From positions 61,916 through 123,667 of the forward strand of contig HF985636.1 in NCBI GenBank assembly GCA_000431155.1: a DNA stretch of 61,752 bases, in the 5' to 3' direction. This stretch comes from Bacteroides sp. CAG:927 (GTDB lineage: Bacteria; Bacteroidota; Bacteroidia; Bacteroidales; Muribaculaceae). Of the stretch, positions 44,506 to 53,475 are shown in pieces (position 1 is the stretch's first letter; the number at the start of each line of letters is the position of its first letter). Both the position numbers and the translations under genes were made by a program. The notes below the pieces were generated by a model that worked only from the letters and a program-made list of their open reading frames with translations, was not told the DNA's origin and ran no database searches.

Positions 44506-45770
44506 GAAAACTGCTGCATACCTTTATGGCGGCCGTATGTGCTATCACAGCCATGGCGCAGGTGGAAACCGGCGACACACGCACCGGAGTGTTCCATCCG
44601 CAAATACACTCTCTGCAGGTGCAGGCTCTCGGCAACGATCAGAGGCCGCCTGTGATTTCGCTTGACGGCACAGGCCGAGTGGTGGTGAAATGGGATGAGC
44701 TTGCCGAGGACCGCCGTTATATGCGATATGAGCTAAAGCATTGCGACTCGCAATGGCGCGTGGACAATCTCGTGGATTCAGAATTTCTTGACGGTTTCAA
44801 TGAGGGAACAGTGGAGGATTTTGCCTATTCCTATGGGACAAAAACACATTACGTAAATTATCGCATCACATTGCCTGACAATAATATGCGGCCGTTGGTG
44901 TCAGGCAATTACCTGCTCCGGGTATATGACGAAAGTGAGCCGGAGGCAACATTGCTTCAGGCACGGTTTTATGTGGTGGAACCGCTGACAAAAATAAGTG
45001 CCGAAGTGTCCTCACGCACGGATGTGGACTATAATGCCGCCCATCAGCAACTCAAGGTGGCGGTAGAAGCTGAAAAATTGCCCATGCACGATTATTTCAG
45101 TAACCTGTGGCTTGTTATATCCCAGAATTCACGTGTTGACAATGAGCGCACCGTTTTCCATCCCCTGCGCGTTGCTCCCCCCAATCTGTATTTTGAGAGC
45201 AAACCCGAATTGATATTCCCTGGCGGCAACGAATACCGCCGCTTTGAAACAATTTCCACCACTGTGCCGACAATGGGGATAGAGGATGTGAGTTACGCCG
45301 AACCATACTACCACTTCACTCTCTACACAGACAAGCCGCGTCGCGAGGATATGTACGCGTATGACGAGACCCAGCACGGGCGTTTCCGTGTAAGGGAATA
45401 CAATTCATCCTCAGGCGACACGGAGGCGGAATATGCCGTGACGCATTTCTCGCTTGACATACCCGAAATGCACAATGCCGATGTGTTTATTGACGGAGAT
45501 ATGATGCTGCGGCGTTTTAACGATGAATCGCGCATGGTTTACAACCGCACAACCCGAATGTATGAGGCTTCTCCGCTTCTTAAGCAGGGAGCATACAACT
45601 ATCAATATCTTGTTGTGCCGCGCAACGGGTCCATGATCGGTAATACAGGGCCTATTGAGGGCAATTTTTACCAAACCATCAATGAATATATGATACGCGC
45701 CTATTACCGCCTGCCCGGTGACCGTTACGACCGTCTTGTGGGTATCGGCATGGCGTTTTCAGGACGATAA
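44499..45770 (+). CDS. type IX secretion system plug protein (DUF5103)
   Basis: 423 residues with a signal peptide (residues 1-20, AAVCAITAMA). The DUF5103 region starts at GVFHPQIHSLQVQALGND and includes ISLDGTGRVVVKWDELAEDRRYMRYELKHCD read in pieces, with VDSEFLDGF and YVNYRITLPDNNM; the C-terminal part contains IRAYYRLPGDRYDRLVGIGM. In structures of the Flavobacterium T9SS translocon a plug protein of this family closes the SprA channel from the periplasm. Presence suggests that this strain has type IX secretion; the other T9SS genes lie outside the window. Confidence 0.88.
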   Translation: MVRKLLHTFMAAVCAITAMAQVETGDTRTGVFHPQIHSLQVQALGNDQRPPVISLDGTGRVVVKWDELAEDRRYMRYELKHCDSQWRVDNLVDSEFLDGFNEGTVEDFAYSYGTKTHYVNYRITLPDNNMRPLVSGNYLLRVYDESEPEATLLQARFYVVEPLTKISAEVSSRTDVDYNAAHQQLKVAVEAEKLPMHDYFSNLWLVISQNSRVDNERTVFHPLRVAPPNLYFESKPELIFPGGNEYRRFETISTTVPTMGIEDVSYAEPYYHFTLYTDKPRREDMYAYDETQHGRFRVREYNSSSGDTEAEYAVTHFSLDIPEMHNADVFIDGDMMLRRFNDESRMVYNRTTRMYEASPLLKQGAYNYQYLVVPRNGSMIGNTGPIEGNFYQTINEYMIRAYYRLPGDRYDRLVGIGMAFSGR

Positions 45771-45772
45771 TC

Positions 45773-46384
45773 ATGAATGAAACTTACGAAACAGTTATGC
45801 TTCAAATCCAAGACGCACTGGTGAGCCTTGACCTCGCCGAACGATATTTTCACTGTGACCTTGACAAATGTCTGGGCGAATGCTGCATAGAAGGCGATGC
45901 CGGAGCACCTATAACTGAGGACGAGTACCAGAAACTCAAGAGTCTGAAAGATGTGGTGTGGGATGACCTGTTGCCTGCGGCACAGGAACGCATCCGCGAA
46001 GCAGGCGTTGGATACATAGACGAAGAGGGCGACCTTGTGACTCAGATAGTGGACGGCCGCAATTGCGTGTTCACCACCTACGGCAAGAACGGCATGTGCA
46101 TGTGTGCGCTTGAAAAAGCATACCGCGAGGGACGCACCGATTTCCGCAAGCCCATATCATGCTATCTTTACCCACTGCGCCTCACTGAATACCCCACATT
46201 CACTGCCGTGAACTATCATCGGTGGAAAATATGCCGCTGTGCCGAAGTGCTTGGCCGAGCAAAGAAAGTGCGCCTGTTTCAGTTCATGAAAGAGCCGCTT
46301 ATTGAGCGTTTCGGCAAAGAATGGTATGACGAGCTGGCAGAGGCATGTGAAGCCTATCTCGCAGAATACGGCGACAAATCCTGA
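45773..46384 (+). CDS. DUF3109 cysteine-rich protein
   Basis: 203 residues, cytoplasmic. Eleven or more cysteines in three groups: HCDLDKCLGECC near residue 25, NCVF...CMC at about 90-110 with PISCYLYPLRL, and KICRCAEVLG. Such CxxxCC-type spacing fits a zinc- or iron-sulphur-binding YkgJ-like family. Function unknown. It starts 2 bp after the plug protein stop, and its last 31 bp overlap the convergent MATE gene. Confidence 0.85.
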   Translation: MNETYETVMLQIQDALVSLDLAERYFHCDLDKCLGECCIEGDAGAPITEDEYQKLKSLKDVVWDDLLPAAQERIREAGVGYIDEEGDLVTQIVDGRNCVFTTYGKNGMCMCALEKAYREGRTDFRKPISCYLYPLRLTEYPTFTAVNYHRWKICRCAEVLGRAKKVRLFQFMKEPLIERFGKEWYDELAEACEAYLAEYGDKS

Positions 46385-47679
46385 TTCCAATACTCCCGGT
46401 TGAGTGCCCAAAGTACTATGCCGCGTGTGAACAGATAGACTATAAATGCCAGCCATAGTCCATGATTTCCCATATGTGGATAAGCAATGTAATAAACCAA
46501 GAAAAACAGTACTGTGGCGCATACCATTGACTCAAGCATTCGGCGTGTAGCCGTGACACCTATCGACACCCCATCCCACATAAAAGCTGCGAATCCCACC
46601 AACGGGATGCTTACCGCCCACCAAAAATATTCCCCGGCAGTGGCTACTACCTCCTTATCAGAACTCAACAGGTGCAATGCCTCCTGACCTAAAAGCATAT
46701 ACAGAACGGTAAAAGCCAATGCCAGCACTCCGGCACATCCCATAAGAGTATGCACCACACGGCGAAGCATTATCATATTGCCGGAGCCTTTGAATCTGCC
46801 GCACAATGCCTCGGCAGCGAAAGCGAAACCGTCCATAAAGAAAGAATAAAGGGTGAACAGCTGCATGAGCAACGCATTCACTGCCAGCATCTCGGCTCCC
46901 TGTATTGAGCCGACTCTCGTAAACCACATTGTCACGCACACCAGACAGACGGTGCGGAGAAAAATGTCGGTATTGATGCTGAAATATTTCTTTAGCTCAA
47001 CTTTGCGAAGCACAACGCGCAGGGACGGCATTGTGACATGATATTTACGCCTGCAAAGCACCAATCCCAATATGAAACCTGCCCATTGTGCAGAAAGTGT
47101 GCCTATAGCCACTCCTTCTATTCGGAGGCGCAGCACATACACCATGGAGACACTGACGGCAATATTGAACACATCCACAAACACGCTCACCCACATGGGA
47201 GTGCGTGAATCCTGCATGCCAAGCCACCAACCTGTGAGCACGAAAGTGCCGAGCACTGCAGGCGCTCCCCAAATACAGATGGTAAAATAAGTGTGAACAG
47301 TGACACGTGTAGCCTCATCGCAGTCCATAAACAAAATAACTCCATCAAACACCGGCACCTGAAGCAAAATCATGGCGATACCCATTCCTATAGCCACCGC
47401 CATGGCCCGCGCAAGCGATATAGAGCAGCCGCTGATGTCACGTGCCCCATAGCACTGGGCGGTAATGCCGCTTGTGCCCATGCGCAAAAATCCGCACAGC
47501 CAGTAAAGCATATTGAATACCGACCCGCCTACAGCTATGGCGGCAATATACACCGCGCCGCCCATGTGACCCACAATGGCTGTGTCTGTAAGGCCGAGTA
47601 TGGGAGTGGTGATGTTAGTGATAATAGCAGGGATAGCCAAAGCGGCTATCCCCGAAACAAGTTGTTTATGTCCGCGCAT
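46354..47679 (-). CDS. MATE-family efflux transporter (DinF-like)
   Basis: 441 residues, 12 predicted membrane segments in two halves. N-terminal LAIPAIITNITTPILGLTDTAIVGHMGG and the second-half counterpart (IQGAEMLAVNALLMQLFTLYSF) are family signatures. Exports cationic drugs or metabolites using Na+ or H+. It is the last gene of ssb-OPT-MATE (3 bp after the OPT stop). Its 3' end overlaps the convergent DUF3109 gene by 31 bp. Confidence 0.92.
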   Translation of the reverse strand: MRGHKQLVSGIAALAIPAIITNITTPILGLTDTAIVGHMGGAVYIAAIAVGGSVFNMLYWLCGFLRMGTSGITAQCYGARDISGCSISLARAMAVAIGMGIAMILLQVPVFDGVILFMDCDEATRVTVHTYFTICIWGAPAVLGTFVLTGWWLGMQDSRTPMWVSVFVDVFNIAVSVSMVYVLRLRIEGVAIGTLSAQWAGFILGLVLCRRKYHVTMPSLRVVLRKVELKKYFSINTDIFLRTVCLVCVTMWFTRVGSIQGAEMLAVNALLMQLFTLYSFFMDGFAFAAEALCGRFKGSGNMIMLRRVVHTLMGCAGVLALAFTVLYMLLGQEALHLLSSDKEVVATAGEYFWWAVSIPLVGFAAFMWDGVSIGVTATRRMLESMVCATVLFFLVYYIAYPHMGNHGLWLAFIVYLFTRGIVLWALNREYWNQDLSPYSAR

Positions 47680-47682
47680 GAA

Positions 47683-49680
47683 TCAAAGTTTCTTTACACG
47701 CATGCTGTCATAAATCAGATACATGATAAGGAGGAGGTAAACCACAACACCGAGACCCTGATTGAGGGCGGTGCTCATGGTGTTGGTGTATTCAAATCCT
47801 GCAAAACGTGTCAGGGCTGCAAACACTCCAAAGAGAGCACCTCCGGCAATAAGACCCGAGCTTATAAGTGTGCCTCTGTCGCGGCGGGCATCATTGATGG
47901 CCTTGTCCTTGCTGCGTGAGCTTACGTACCAAGCAATGGCACCGCCTACAAGCAGCGGGGCATTGAGCTGCATGGGGATGAACATACCCAGACAAAATGC
48001 CAGTGCAGGAACACCGAGCCAATTCAGCAGCAACGCGAGAACAGCACCTACGAGATAGAGTATCCAAGGGGTGTCACCACCCATCATAATCGGTTCTATA
48101 ACCTTGGCCATGGCATTGGCCTGAGGAGCTACAAGCGCATTTTCTCCCGAAAAACCATATACATTGTTGAGCAGCAGAATCACACCGCCAACAGTTGCTG
48201 CTGACGCGAGAGTGCCCAAAAATTTCCAGCTCTCTTGCTTGCGGGGGGTTGAGCCAAGCCAGTATCCGATTTTAAGGTCAGTCACAAATCCTCCGGCCAT
48301 ACTGAGCGCTGTGCACACCACTCCACCAATTATCATGGATGCCACGATACCGGAAGTGCCGCTGATACCCACGCCAACGAAAATAGCCGATGCAATGATG
48401 AGTGTCATAAGCGTCATTCCCGATACGGGATTTGTGCCTACTATGGCAATCGCGTTTGCAGCCACAGTGGTGAACAAAAATGCAATAACCGTAACCACTA
48501 CCCATGCCACAAGTGCCTGCCAGAAATTGTGCAGCACGCCGAGCCAGAAGAAAACGAGCACGGCCACAAGAGCTATGGCTATGAAGAATACGATATGCTT
48601 CATTGAAATATCCCATTGCCAGCGCACTGTGCCTTGCTTGTCGCTTGACCCCTTGAATTCACGGGCCGCAAGACCTGCGGCCTGAACTATTATGCCCCAC
48701 GATTTGATGATGCCGATAACACCTGCCATGGCAATACCACCTATGCCTATCAGACGGGCATAGTCGGAGAAAATCTGCTCCGGAGCCATTGAGGCTATCT
48801 CAACAGAGCCATAGGTGCCCATAAGGGGAAGTATCACCCACCATACAAATGCAGAGCCGGCAAATATCACAAATGAATATTTGAGACCAACGATATATCC
48901 AAGGCCAAGTAGCGCGGCACCGGTATTGCAGCTGAACACCACTTTAGCCTTTTCGGCTATGCCTGCGCCCCATGATGTGACAGCGGAACTGAGATTCTCG
49001 GCCCAGAACCCGAAAGTGCTGACCACATAGTCATAAATACCGCCTATAAGGGCAGCGATAACAAGAGTCTTGGCTTGTCCGCCGGCATTCTCTTTGCCTT
49101 TGGCTTGTCCGCTCATAAGCACCTGAGTGGTGGCTGTAGCCTCGGGGAAGGGATATTTGCCGTGCATATCCTTGACAAAATATTTGCGGAACGGGATGAA
49201 AAACAATATTCCCAATATGCCTCCAAACAGAGAACTCAGGAAAATTTCCATGAAGTTGACAGTTATGTCGGGATATTTTGCCTGAAGAATATAAAGTGCC
49301 GGCAAAGTGAATATTGCACCGGCCACTATTACGCCGGAGCATGCGCCTATTGACTGTATAATCACATTCTGACCGAGCGGATTTTTCTTTCCGAGAGCAC
49401 CGCTGAGACCTACGGCTATAATGGCAATAGGGATAGCCGCCTCAAATACCTGCCCGACACGCAGCCCGAGATATGCCGCCGCCGCGCTGAATACAACGGC
49501 CAGAATAAGACCCATGGTAACTGAATACGGTGTCGCCTCGGAATAATCGCGCGCGGGGTGCATCACCGGGCGATACTCTTCATCCTGTGCTAATTCCCGA
49601 AACGCATTTTCGGGCAATTCCACAAGATCGGCATCGGTGTAGATGGCGTCATCCATCTGCTTGTTGCTCATTTCTTTCAT
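47683..49680 (-). CDS. OPT-family oligopeptide transporter
   Basis: 665 residues with about 16 membrane segments. SVTMGLILAVVFSAAAAYLGLRVGQ, the FPEATATTQVL stretch, and GTNPVSGMTLMTLIIAS match the bacterial branch of the OPT family, which imports peptides and, in some members, metal-siderophore complexes. 23 bp after ssb and 3 bp before the MATE gene in one minus transcription unit. Substrate unknown. Confidence 0.9.
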   Translation of the reverse strand: MKEMSNKQMDDAIYTDADLVELPENAFRELAQDEEYRPVMHPARDYSEATPYSVTMGLILAVVFSAAAAYLGLRVGQVFEAAIPIAIIAVGLSGALGKKNPLGQNVIIQSIGACSGVIVAGAIFTLPALYILQAKYPDITVNFMEIFLSSLFGGILGILFFIPFRKYFVKDMHGKYPFPEATATTQVLMSGQAKGKENAGGQAKTLVIAALIGGIYDYVVSTFGFWAENLSSAVTSWGAGIAEKAKVVFSCNTGAALLGLGYIVGLKYSFVIFAGSAFVWWVILPLMGTYGSVEIASMAPEQIFSDYARLIGIGGIAMAGVIGIIKSWGIIVQAAGLAAREFKGSSDKQGTVRWQWDISMKHIVFFIAIALVAVLVFFWLGVLHNFWQALVAWVVVTVIAFLFTTVAANAIAIVGTNPVSGMTLMTLIIASAIFVGVGISGTSGIVASMIIGGVVCTALSMAGGFVTDLKIGYWLGSTPRKQESWKFLGTLASAATVGGVILLLNNVYGFSGENALVAPQANAMAKVIEPIMMGGDTPWILYLVGAVLALLLNWLGVPALAFCLGMFIPMQLNAPLLVGGAIAWYVSSRSKDKAINDARRDRGTLISSGLIAGGALFGVFAALTRFAGFEYTNTMSTALNQGLGVVVYLLLIMYLIYDSMRVKKL

Positions 49681-49703
49681 TGCTTATAATGTATTGATTG
49701 ATT

Positions 49704-50045
49704 TCATTGGTTGGCGGGGCGGGACAAAATCTCAAAGTTATCCACCATTATCTCGGTGATGGAGCGTTTGATGGCGTTGCGATCCTCCCATATGCGGGTG
49801 CGTAGTTTACCCTCGATGTAGAGCTTAGTGCCTTTGCGAATATATTTTTCGGCAGTATCGGCATTGCGGTCCCACATCACAATGTTGTGCCACTCGGTAC
49901 GTTCCGGCACCGTTATGCCGGCAGCAGTGGTTCGCGCACGCTCGGTGGTGGCAAGTGAAAATTCGGCCACAGGCCGTTCGGCTACATATCTTATTGTCGG
50001 GTCTTTGCCCACATTCCCTATGAGAATAACTTTATTGACTGACAT
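49704..50045 (-). CDS. ssb: single-stranded DNA-binding protein, short form
   Basis: 113 residues: one OB fold starting MSVNKVILIGNVGKDPTIRY with the conserved WHNIVMWD strand and YIEGKLRTRIWED. It stops just after the fold (FEILSRPANQ). The Gly/Gln-rich linker and acidic tip (DDDIPF-like) that recruit repair and replication proteins are missing. A paralogous SSB for specialised use is a possibility, since replication SSBs usually keep the tip. A -7 box abuts the ATG. Confidence 0.93.
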   Translation of the reverse strand: MSVNKVILIGNVGKDPTIRYVAERPVAEFSLATTERARTTAAGITVPERTEWHNIVMWDRNADTAEKYIRKGTKLYIEGKLRTRIWEDRNAIKRSITEIMVDNFEILSRPANQ

Positions 50046-50049
50046 GCCA

Positions 50050-50057
50050 CAAAGTTA
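50050..50057 (-). promoter_or_regulatory. -7 box of the ssb operon, abutting the ATG
   Basis: TAACTTTG on the minus strand ends 4 nt before the ssb ATG (50045). Confidence 0.55.
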
Positions 50058-50078
50058 CATCTTTTAAAATATATATGC

Positions 50079-50107
50079 TTTGTTTCTTATGATTTTTTGT
50101 ATTTTTG
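50079..50107 (+). promoter_or_regulatory. promoter of fkp, close to the ATG
   Basis: TTTG (50079-50082), 17-bp spacer, TATTTTTG (50100-50107); the ATG lies 6 nt further on. The spacer is short of the 19-20 bp norm. Confidence 0.55.
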
Positions 50108-50113
50108 CGAATT

Positions 50114-52912
50114 ATGAAGAAACTATTGTCACTTCCGCCAGATGCAGCCGGATGCTTCCACAAACTCACCGGATATGATGCCGAAGAGTGGTTCACGACC
50201 TCCGACCCCGCCGGTATAAAGCTCGGTTCCGGGGGCGGTACAACCTGGGCTTTGGACGAATGGATCAGATGCGGAGGCGATATGAGCCAAAAAAAGGTGC
50301 TCATACATGCCGGCGGTCAGAGCCGCCGCTTGCCGGCTTATGCTGCTTGTGGCAAAATTCTTGCGCCGATACCTGTTTTTCGCTGGCAGGCCGGTCAGCG
50401 TCTCAATCAGTCTCTGCTTGATTTACAGATGCCACTGTATGAGAAAATCATGAGTATGGCTCCGGCGAATGTCAACACGCTTGTGGCCAGTGGCGATGTG
50501 TATGTACGCCCGGGAAAAAGGCTGCCCGAAGTGCCCGATGCTGATGTGGTGTGCTACGGATTATGGGTCAATCCCACGGTGGCTTCGCATCACGGGGTAT
50601 TTGCCTCCCGAATACAGTCGCCACGAGTACTTGACATGATGCTCCAAAAACCGTCGGTAGAGCAAATGGCAGCTATGTCCCAGACGCATGTGTTTTTGAT
50701 GGATGTGGGTATATGGCTGCTGAGTACACGGGCAGTAGAACTTCTGCGCAAAAGAAGCATGGCTGATGATGGCATGCTTACTTATTACGACATGTACACT
50801 ACATTCGGCGGTGCCTTGGGAGTAAATCCGCATGTCAACGATGCCGAAATAAATGCTCTTAAGGTAGCCATTCTTCCGCTTGACGGAGGGGAATTCTATC
50901 ATTTCGGCACAACGGCTGAGATGCTTGGAAGCACCCTGCAACTGCAATGCAAAGTCGCTGACCAACGCGAATTGCTAAGCCGCAGCGCCAAGCCACATCC
51001 GTCACTGTTTGTGCAGAACTGTATTCTTGACCGACCGCTTACAGCGGCCAACAGCAATATTTGGATTGAAAACTCTCATGTGGCTGCCGGATGGAGCCTG
51101 ACCAAGAATAATGTGATAACAGGTGTGCCTCGCAACAACTGGACGCTGTCATTGACAGATGGGGCATGCATCGATGTAGTTCCTGTGGGCAATGGCCGTT
51201 ATGTGCTCCGCCCGTATGGTTACAATGATGCCATGCGGGGCACTGCTTCTGACCCAGCCACAAGGTATCTTGACAAGCCTTTGCACTTATGGCTTGAGAA
51301 TCACGGATTGGAGATGCCCGGAAATGTGGACATACAGCCAATGCCTCTATTCCCTGTGTTTGACTCCATTGAGCAGATGGGACTTGTGGCGCAGTGGATG
51401 GTTGACGAGACTCCCGACCTGCTTGGTGAGGCAGCCCGGTTGTATCATGAAGCCGAGCACCTTAGTGCCGATGATATAATGATGAGCGTGGATTTGCCGT
51501 CATTGTGGGAACAAAGACGCAAATTTATGGATCACGATATAGAGCTCCTTGCCACAAATCACGCACGGAGCGTTATCTATCAAGTTGATTTAGTACATCT
51601 TGCCGATTACATATCACAACGCAATCTTATGCCGCCAGCTCCATTGCCCGAAAATGCGCCGATGATGAAGCGCATGCGCAACCTGATGCTGTCATCGCGT
51701 GTCAACAATGATGATACAGCCGAGCAACAGGCGTGGCAGATAATGCGCCGTGGAATACTTGATGCCTGCACTGTCAAGGCAGCTCCGCGCATAGACGTGA
51801 TGTCCGACCAGATTGTGTGGGGAAGGTCACCGGTGCGCATAGACCTTGCCGGCGGCTGGAGCGATACACCCCCTTACTCACTATGCAACGGAGGCACAGT
51901 GCTCAACATGGCTGTGGAGCTAAACGGTCAGGCCCCATTGCAGACATTTATAAAACCGTGCCGTGAGCCACACATAATCCTGCGGTCAATAGACCTTGGC
52001 TCCACAGAGACGGTGAGCACTTATGAGGAACTTGAGGATTATGCCAAGATAGGCTCGCCGTTCTCCATACCTAAAGCCGCATTAGCATTAGCCGGATTCA
52101 GCAACGAATTCTCAATGGATTATTATCCCACACTCCGCCGTCGCCTTGAGGCAATGGGGGGAGGACTGGAAATAACCCTGCTGTCGGCAGTCGGCGCAGG
52201 CTCCGGGCTTGGCACAAGCTCCATACTCGCGGCAACGGCACTTAGCGCATTGAGCGATTTTTGCGCACTGGGATGGGACACAGCCCAGATTTGCCGTGCC
52301 ACACTCGCACTTGAGCAACTGCTCACAACCGGAGGTGGTTGGCAAGACCAGTATGGAGGAGTACTGTCGGGCATTAAATTACTACAGAGCACTCCGGGAA
52401 TGAGCCAGGATGCAGCTGCGAGCTGGCTTCCGAGCCAATTGCTCACTGATGCGGAGTATGCTCCGTGCCACATATTATATTACACCGGCATAACCCGTAC
52501 CGCAAAAACTATTCTCGCCGATATAGTACGTGGCATGACGCTCAACAGCGGAGAGCATCTGGCAATTCTTGCAGACATGAAGCTGCTGGCACAAGAACTC
52601 GCTTCCACGATTCAACGACGCGATTGGAAGATGTATGGCGAATTAGTGCGCCGTTCATGGCAGCTAAACAAGAGACTTGACCGTGGAACAAATCCCGATG
52701 CCGTGGAACAATTAACGCGCCTGATAGACAAATATGCCGCCGGGTATAAACTTCCGGGTGCAGGAGGAGGAGGCTATCTCTACATTGTGGCCCGCGATCC
52801 GCAGGCTGCCTCCAAAATACGTGAAATATTAACTGACGCCCGTCCCAACAGTCGCGCCCGCATAGTGGAGATGCGGCTAAGCAACACGGGCACACAAATA
52901 TCAAGATCATGA
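50114..52912 (+). CDS. fkp: bifunctional L-fucokinase/GDP-fucose pyrophosphorylase (Fkp)
   Basis: 932 residues. Salvages free L-fucose: the C-terminal kinase makes fucose-1-phosphate and the N-terminal domain turns it into GDP-fucose for capsule and glycoprotein fucosylation. N-terminal half: LIHAGGQSRRLPAYAACGKI (nucleotidyltransferase-type loop), then a beta-helix-like middle. C-terminal GHMP kinase (from about residue 580): VRIDLAGGWSDTPPY, the ATP loop GAGSGLGTSSILAATALSAL, and PGAGGGGYLYI at the end. Length matches B. fragilis Fkp. A TM2 gene starts inside its stop (ATGA). Confidence 0.96.
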   Translation: MKKLLSLPPDAAGCFHKLTGYDAEEWFTTSDPAGIKLGSGGGTTWALDEWIRCGGDMSQKKVLIHAGGQSRRLPAYAACGKILAPIPVFRWQAGQRLNQSLLDLQMPLYEKIMSMAPANVNTLVASGDVYVRPGKRLPEVPDADVVCYGLWVNPTVASHHGVFASRIQSPRVLDMMLQKPSVEQMAAMSQTHVFLMDVGIWLLSTRAVELLRKRSMADDGMLTYYDMYTTFGGALGVNPHVNDAEINALKVAILPLDGGEFYHFGTTAEMLGSTLQLQCKVADQRELLSRSAKPHPSLFVQNCILDRPLTAANSNIWIENSHVAAGWSLTKNNVITGVPRNNWTLSLTDGACIDVVPVGNGRYVLRPYGYNDAMRGTASDPATRYLDKPLHLWLENHGLEMPGNVDIQPMPLFPVFDSIEQMGLVAQWMVDETPDLLGEAARLYHEAEHLSADDIMMSVDLPSLWEQRRKFMDHDIELLATNHARSVIYQVDLVHLADYISQRNLMPPAPLPENAPMMKRMRNLMLSSRVNNDDTAEQQAWQIMRRGILDACTVKAAPRIDVMSDQIVWGRSPVRIDLAGGWSDTPPYSLCNGGTVLNMAVELNGQAPLQTFIKPCREPHIILRSIDLGSTETVSTYEELEDYAKIGSPFSIPKAALALAGFSNEFSMDYYPTLRRRLEAMGGGLEITLLSAVGAGSGLGTSSILAATALSALSDFCALGWDTAQICRATLALEQLLTTGGGWQDQYGGVLSGIKLLQSTPGMSQDAAASWLPSQLLTDAEYAPCHILYYTGITRTAKTILADIVRGMTLNSGEHLAILADMKLLAQELASTIQRRDWKMYGELVRRSWQLNKRLDRGTNPDAVEQLTRLIDKYAAGYKLPGAGGGGYLYIVARDPQAASKIREILTDARPNSRARIVEMRLSNTGTQISRS

Positions 52913-53328
52913 CACAAGGAATGAAAAAATGCCCTTATTGTGGCGAAGAAATCAAGGAAGAAGCAATCAAATGCCGCTATTGCGGAACCGATCTTCCGGG
53001 CGCATGCCGTCAGCCTTACGAGCAGCCTTCTTTCGGAGCATACAATGCTTTTGAACATAATGATGCATTTGCCGACAGTCCCGAGGGCAAAAGCCGTGGA
53101 ATAGCGGCATTACTCGCCATATTCTTGGGTAGCCTCGGAATACATTATTTCTATATGGGCAAAAACACAGCCGGAATAGTGTATCTGCTCATCACGCTAT
53201 TGTCATGCGGCTTAGGCGGTCCCATAATAGCCATATTGGGACTGATACAAGGCATAATAATGTTTGGCATGACCAATCAGGCATGGAGACAAAAATACAT
53301 TCTTTCCCCTAACACATTCCCGTTCTAA
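52909..53328 (+). CDS. zinc-ribbon TM2-domain membrane protein
   Basis: 139 residues. N-terminal zinc ribbon CPYCGEEIKEEAIKCRYCG (two CxxC at about 8-11 and 23-26), a linker, then a TM2 domain with two hydrophobic helices: SRGIAALLAIFLGSLGIHYFYMGK and GIVYLLITLLSCGLGGP. Function of TM2 proteins is mostly unknown. Start overlaps the fkp stop in ATGA, so it is co-translated with fkp. Confidence 0.88.
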   Translation: MTQGMKKCPYCGEEIKEEAIKCRYCGTDLPGACRQPYEQPSFGAYNAFEHNDAFADSPEGKSRGIAALLAIFLGSLGIHYFYMGKNTAGIVYLLITLLSCGLGGPIIAILGLIQGIIMFGMTNQAWRQKYILSPNTFPF

Positions 53329-53351
53329 GCATATAATCCAAGTAGAATATA

Positions 53352-53400
53352 AACTGCATTCCAAAGCTTCTGCGACAGACTTTGGGGTGCAGTTTTGTTT
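53352..53400 (+). terminator. terminator of the fkp operon
   Basis: 16-bp stem with two G-U pairs (53352-53367 with 53381-53396) followed by TTTTGTTTT-like sequence. Confidence 0.85.
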
Positions 53401-53405
53401 TACCT

Positions 53406-53437
53406 TTTGTCTGGCGGCAAATTTATTGTTAACTTTG
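53406..53437 (+). promoter_or_regulatory. promoter of the C10 protease gene
   Basis: TTTG (53406-53409), 20 bp, TAACTTTG (53430-53437); predicted leader about 32 nt. Confidence 0.82.
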
Positions 53438-53475
53438 TGTGAATTTGTTACCCGTAAAACAATTATTTAGAGCCA

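Noticed and set aside
44135..44665. 176-residue open frame over the ung/DUF5103 junction
   Set aside because: Lies in another frame of two clear genes, has no start context and no domain; overlap artefact.
47293..47919. 208-residue open frame antisense to MATE and OPT genes
   Set aside because: His- and Cys-rich low-quality sequence opposite two well supported transporters.
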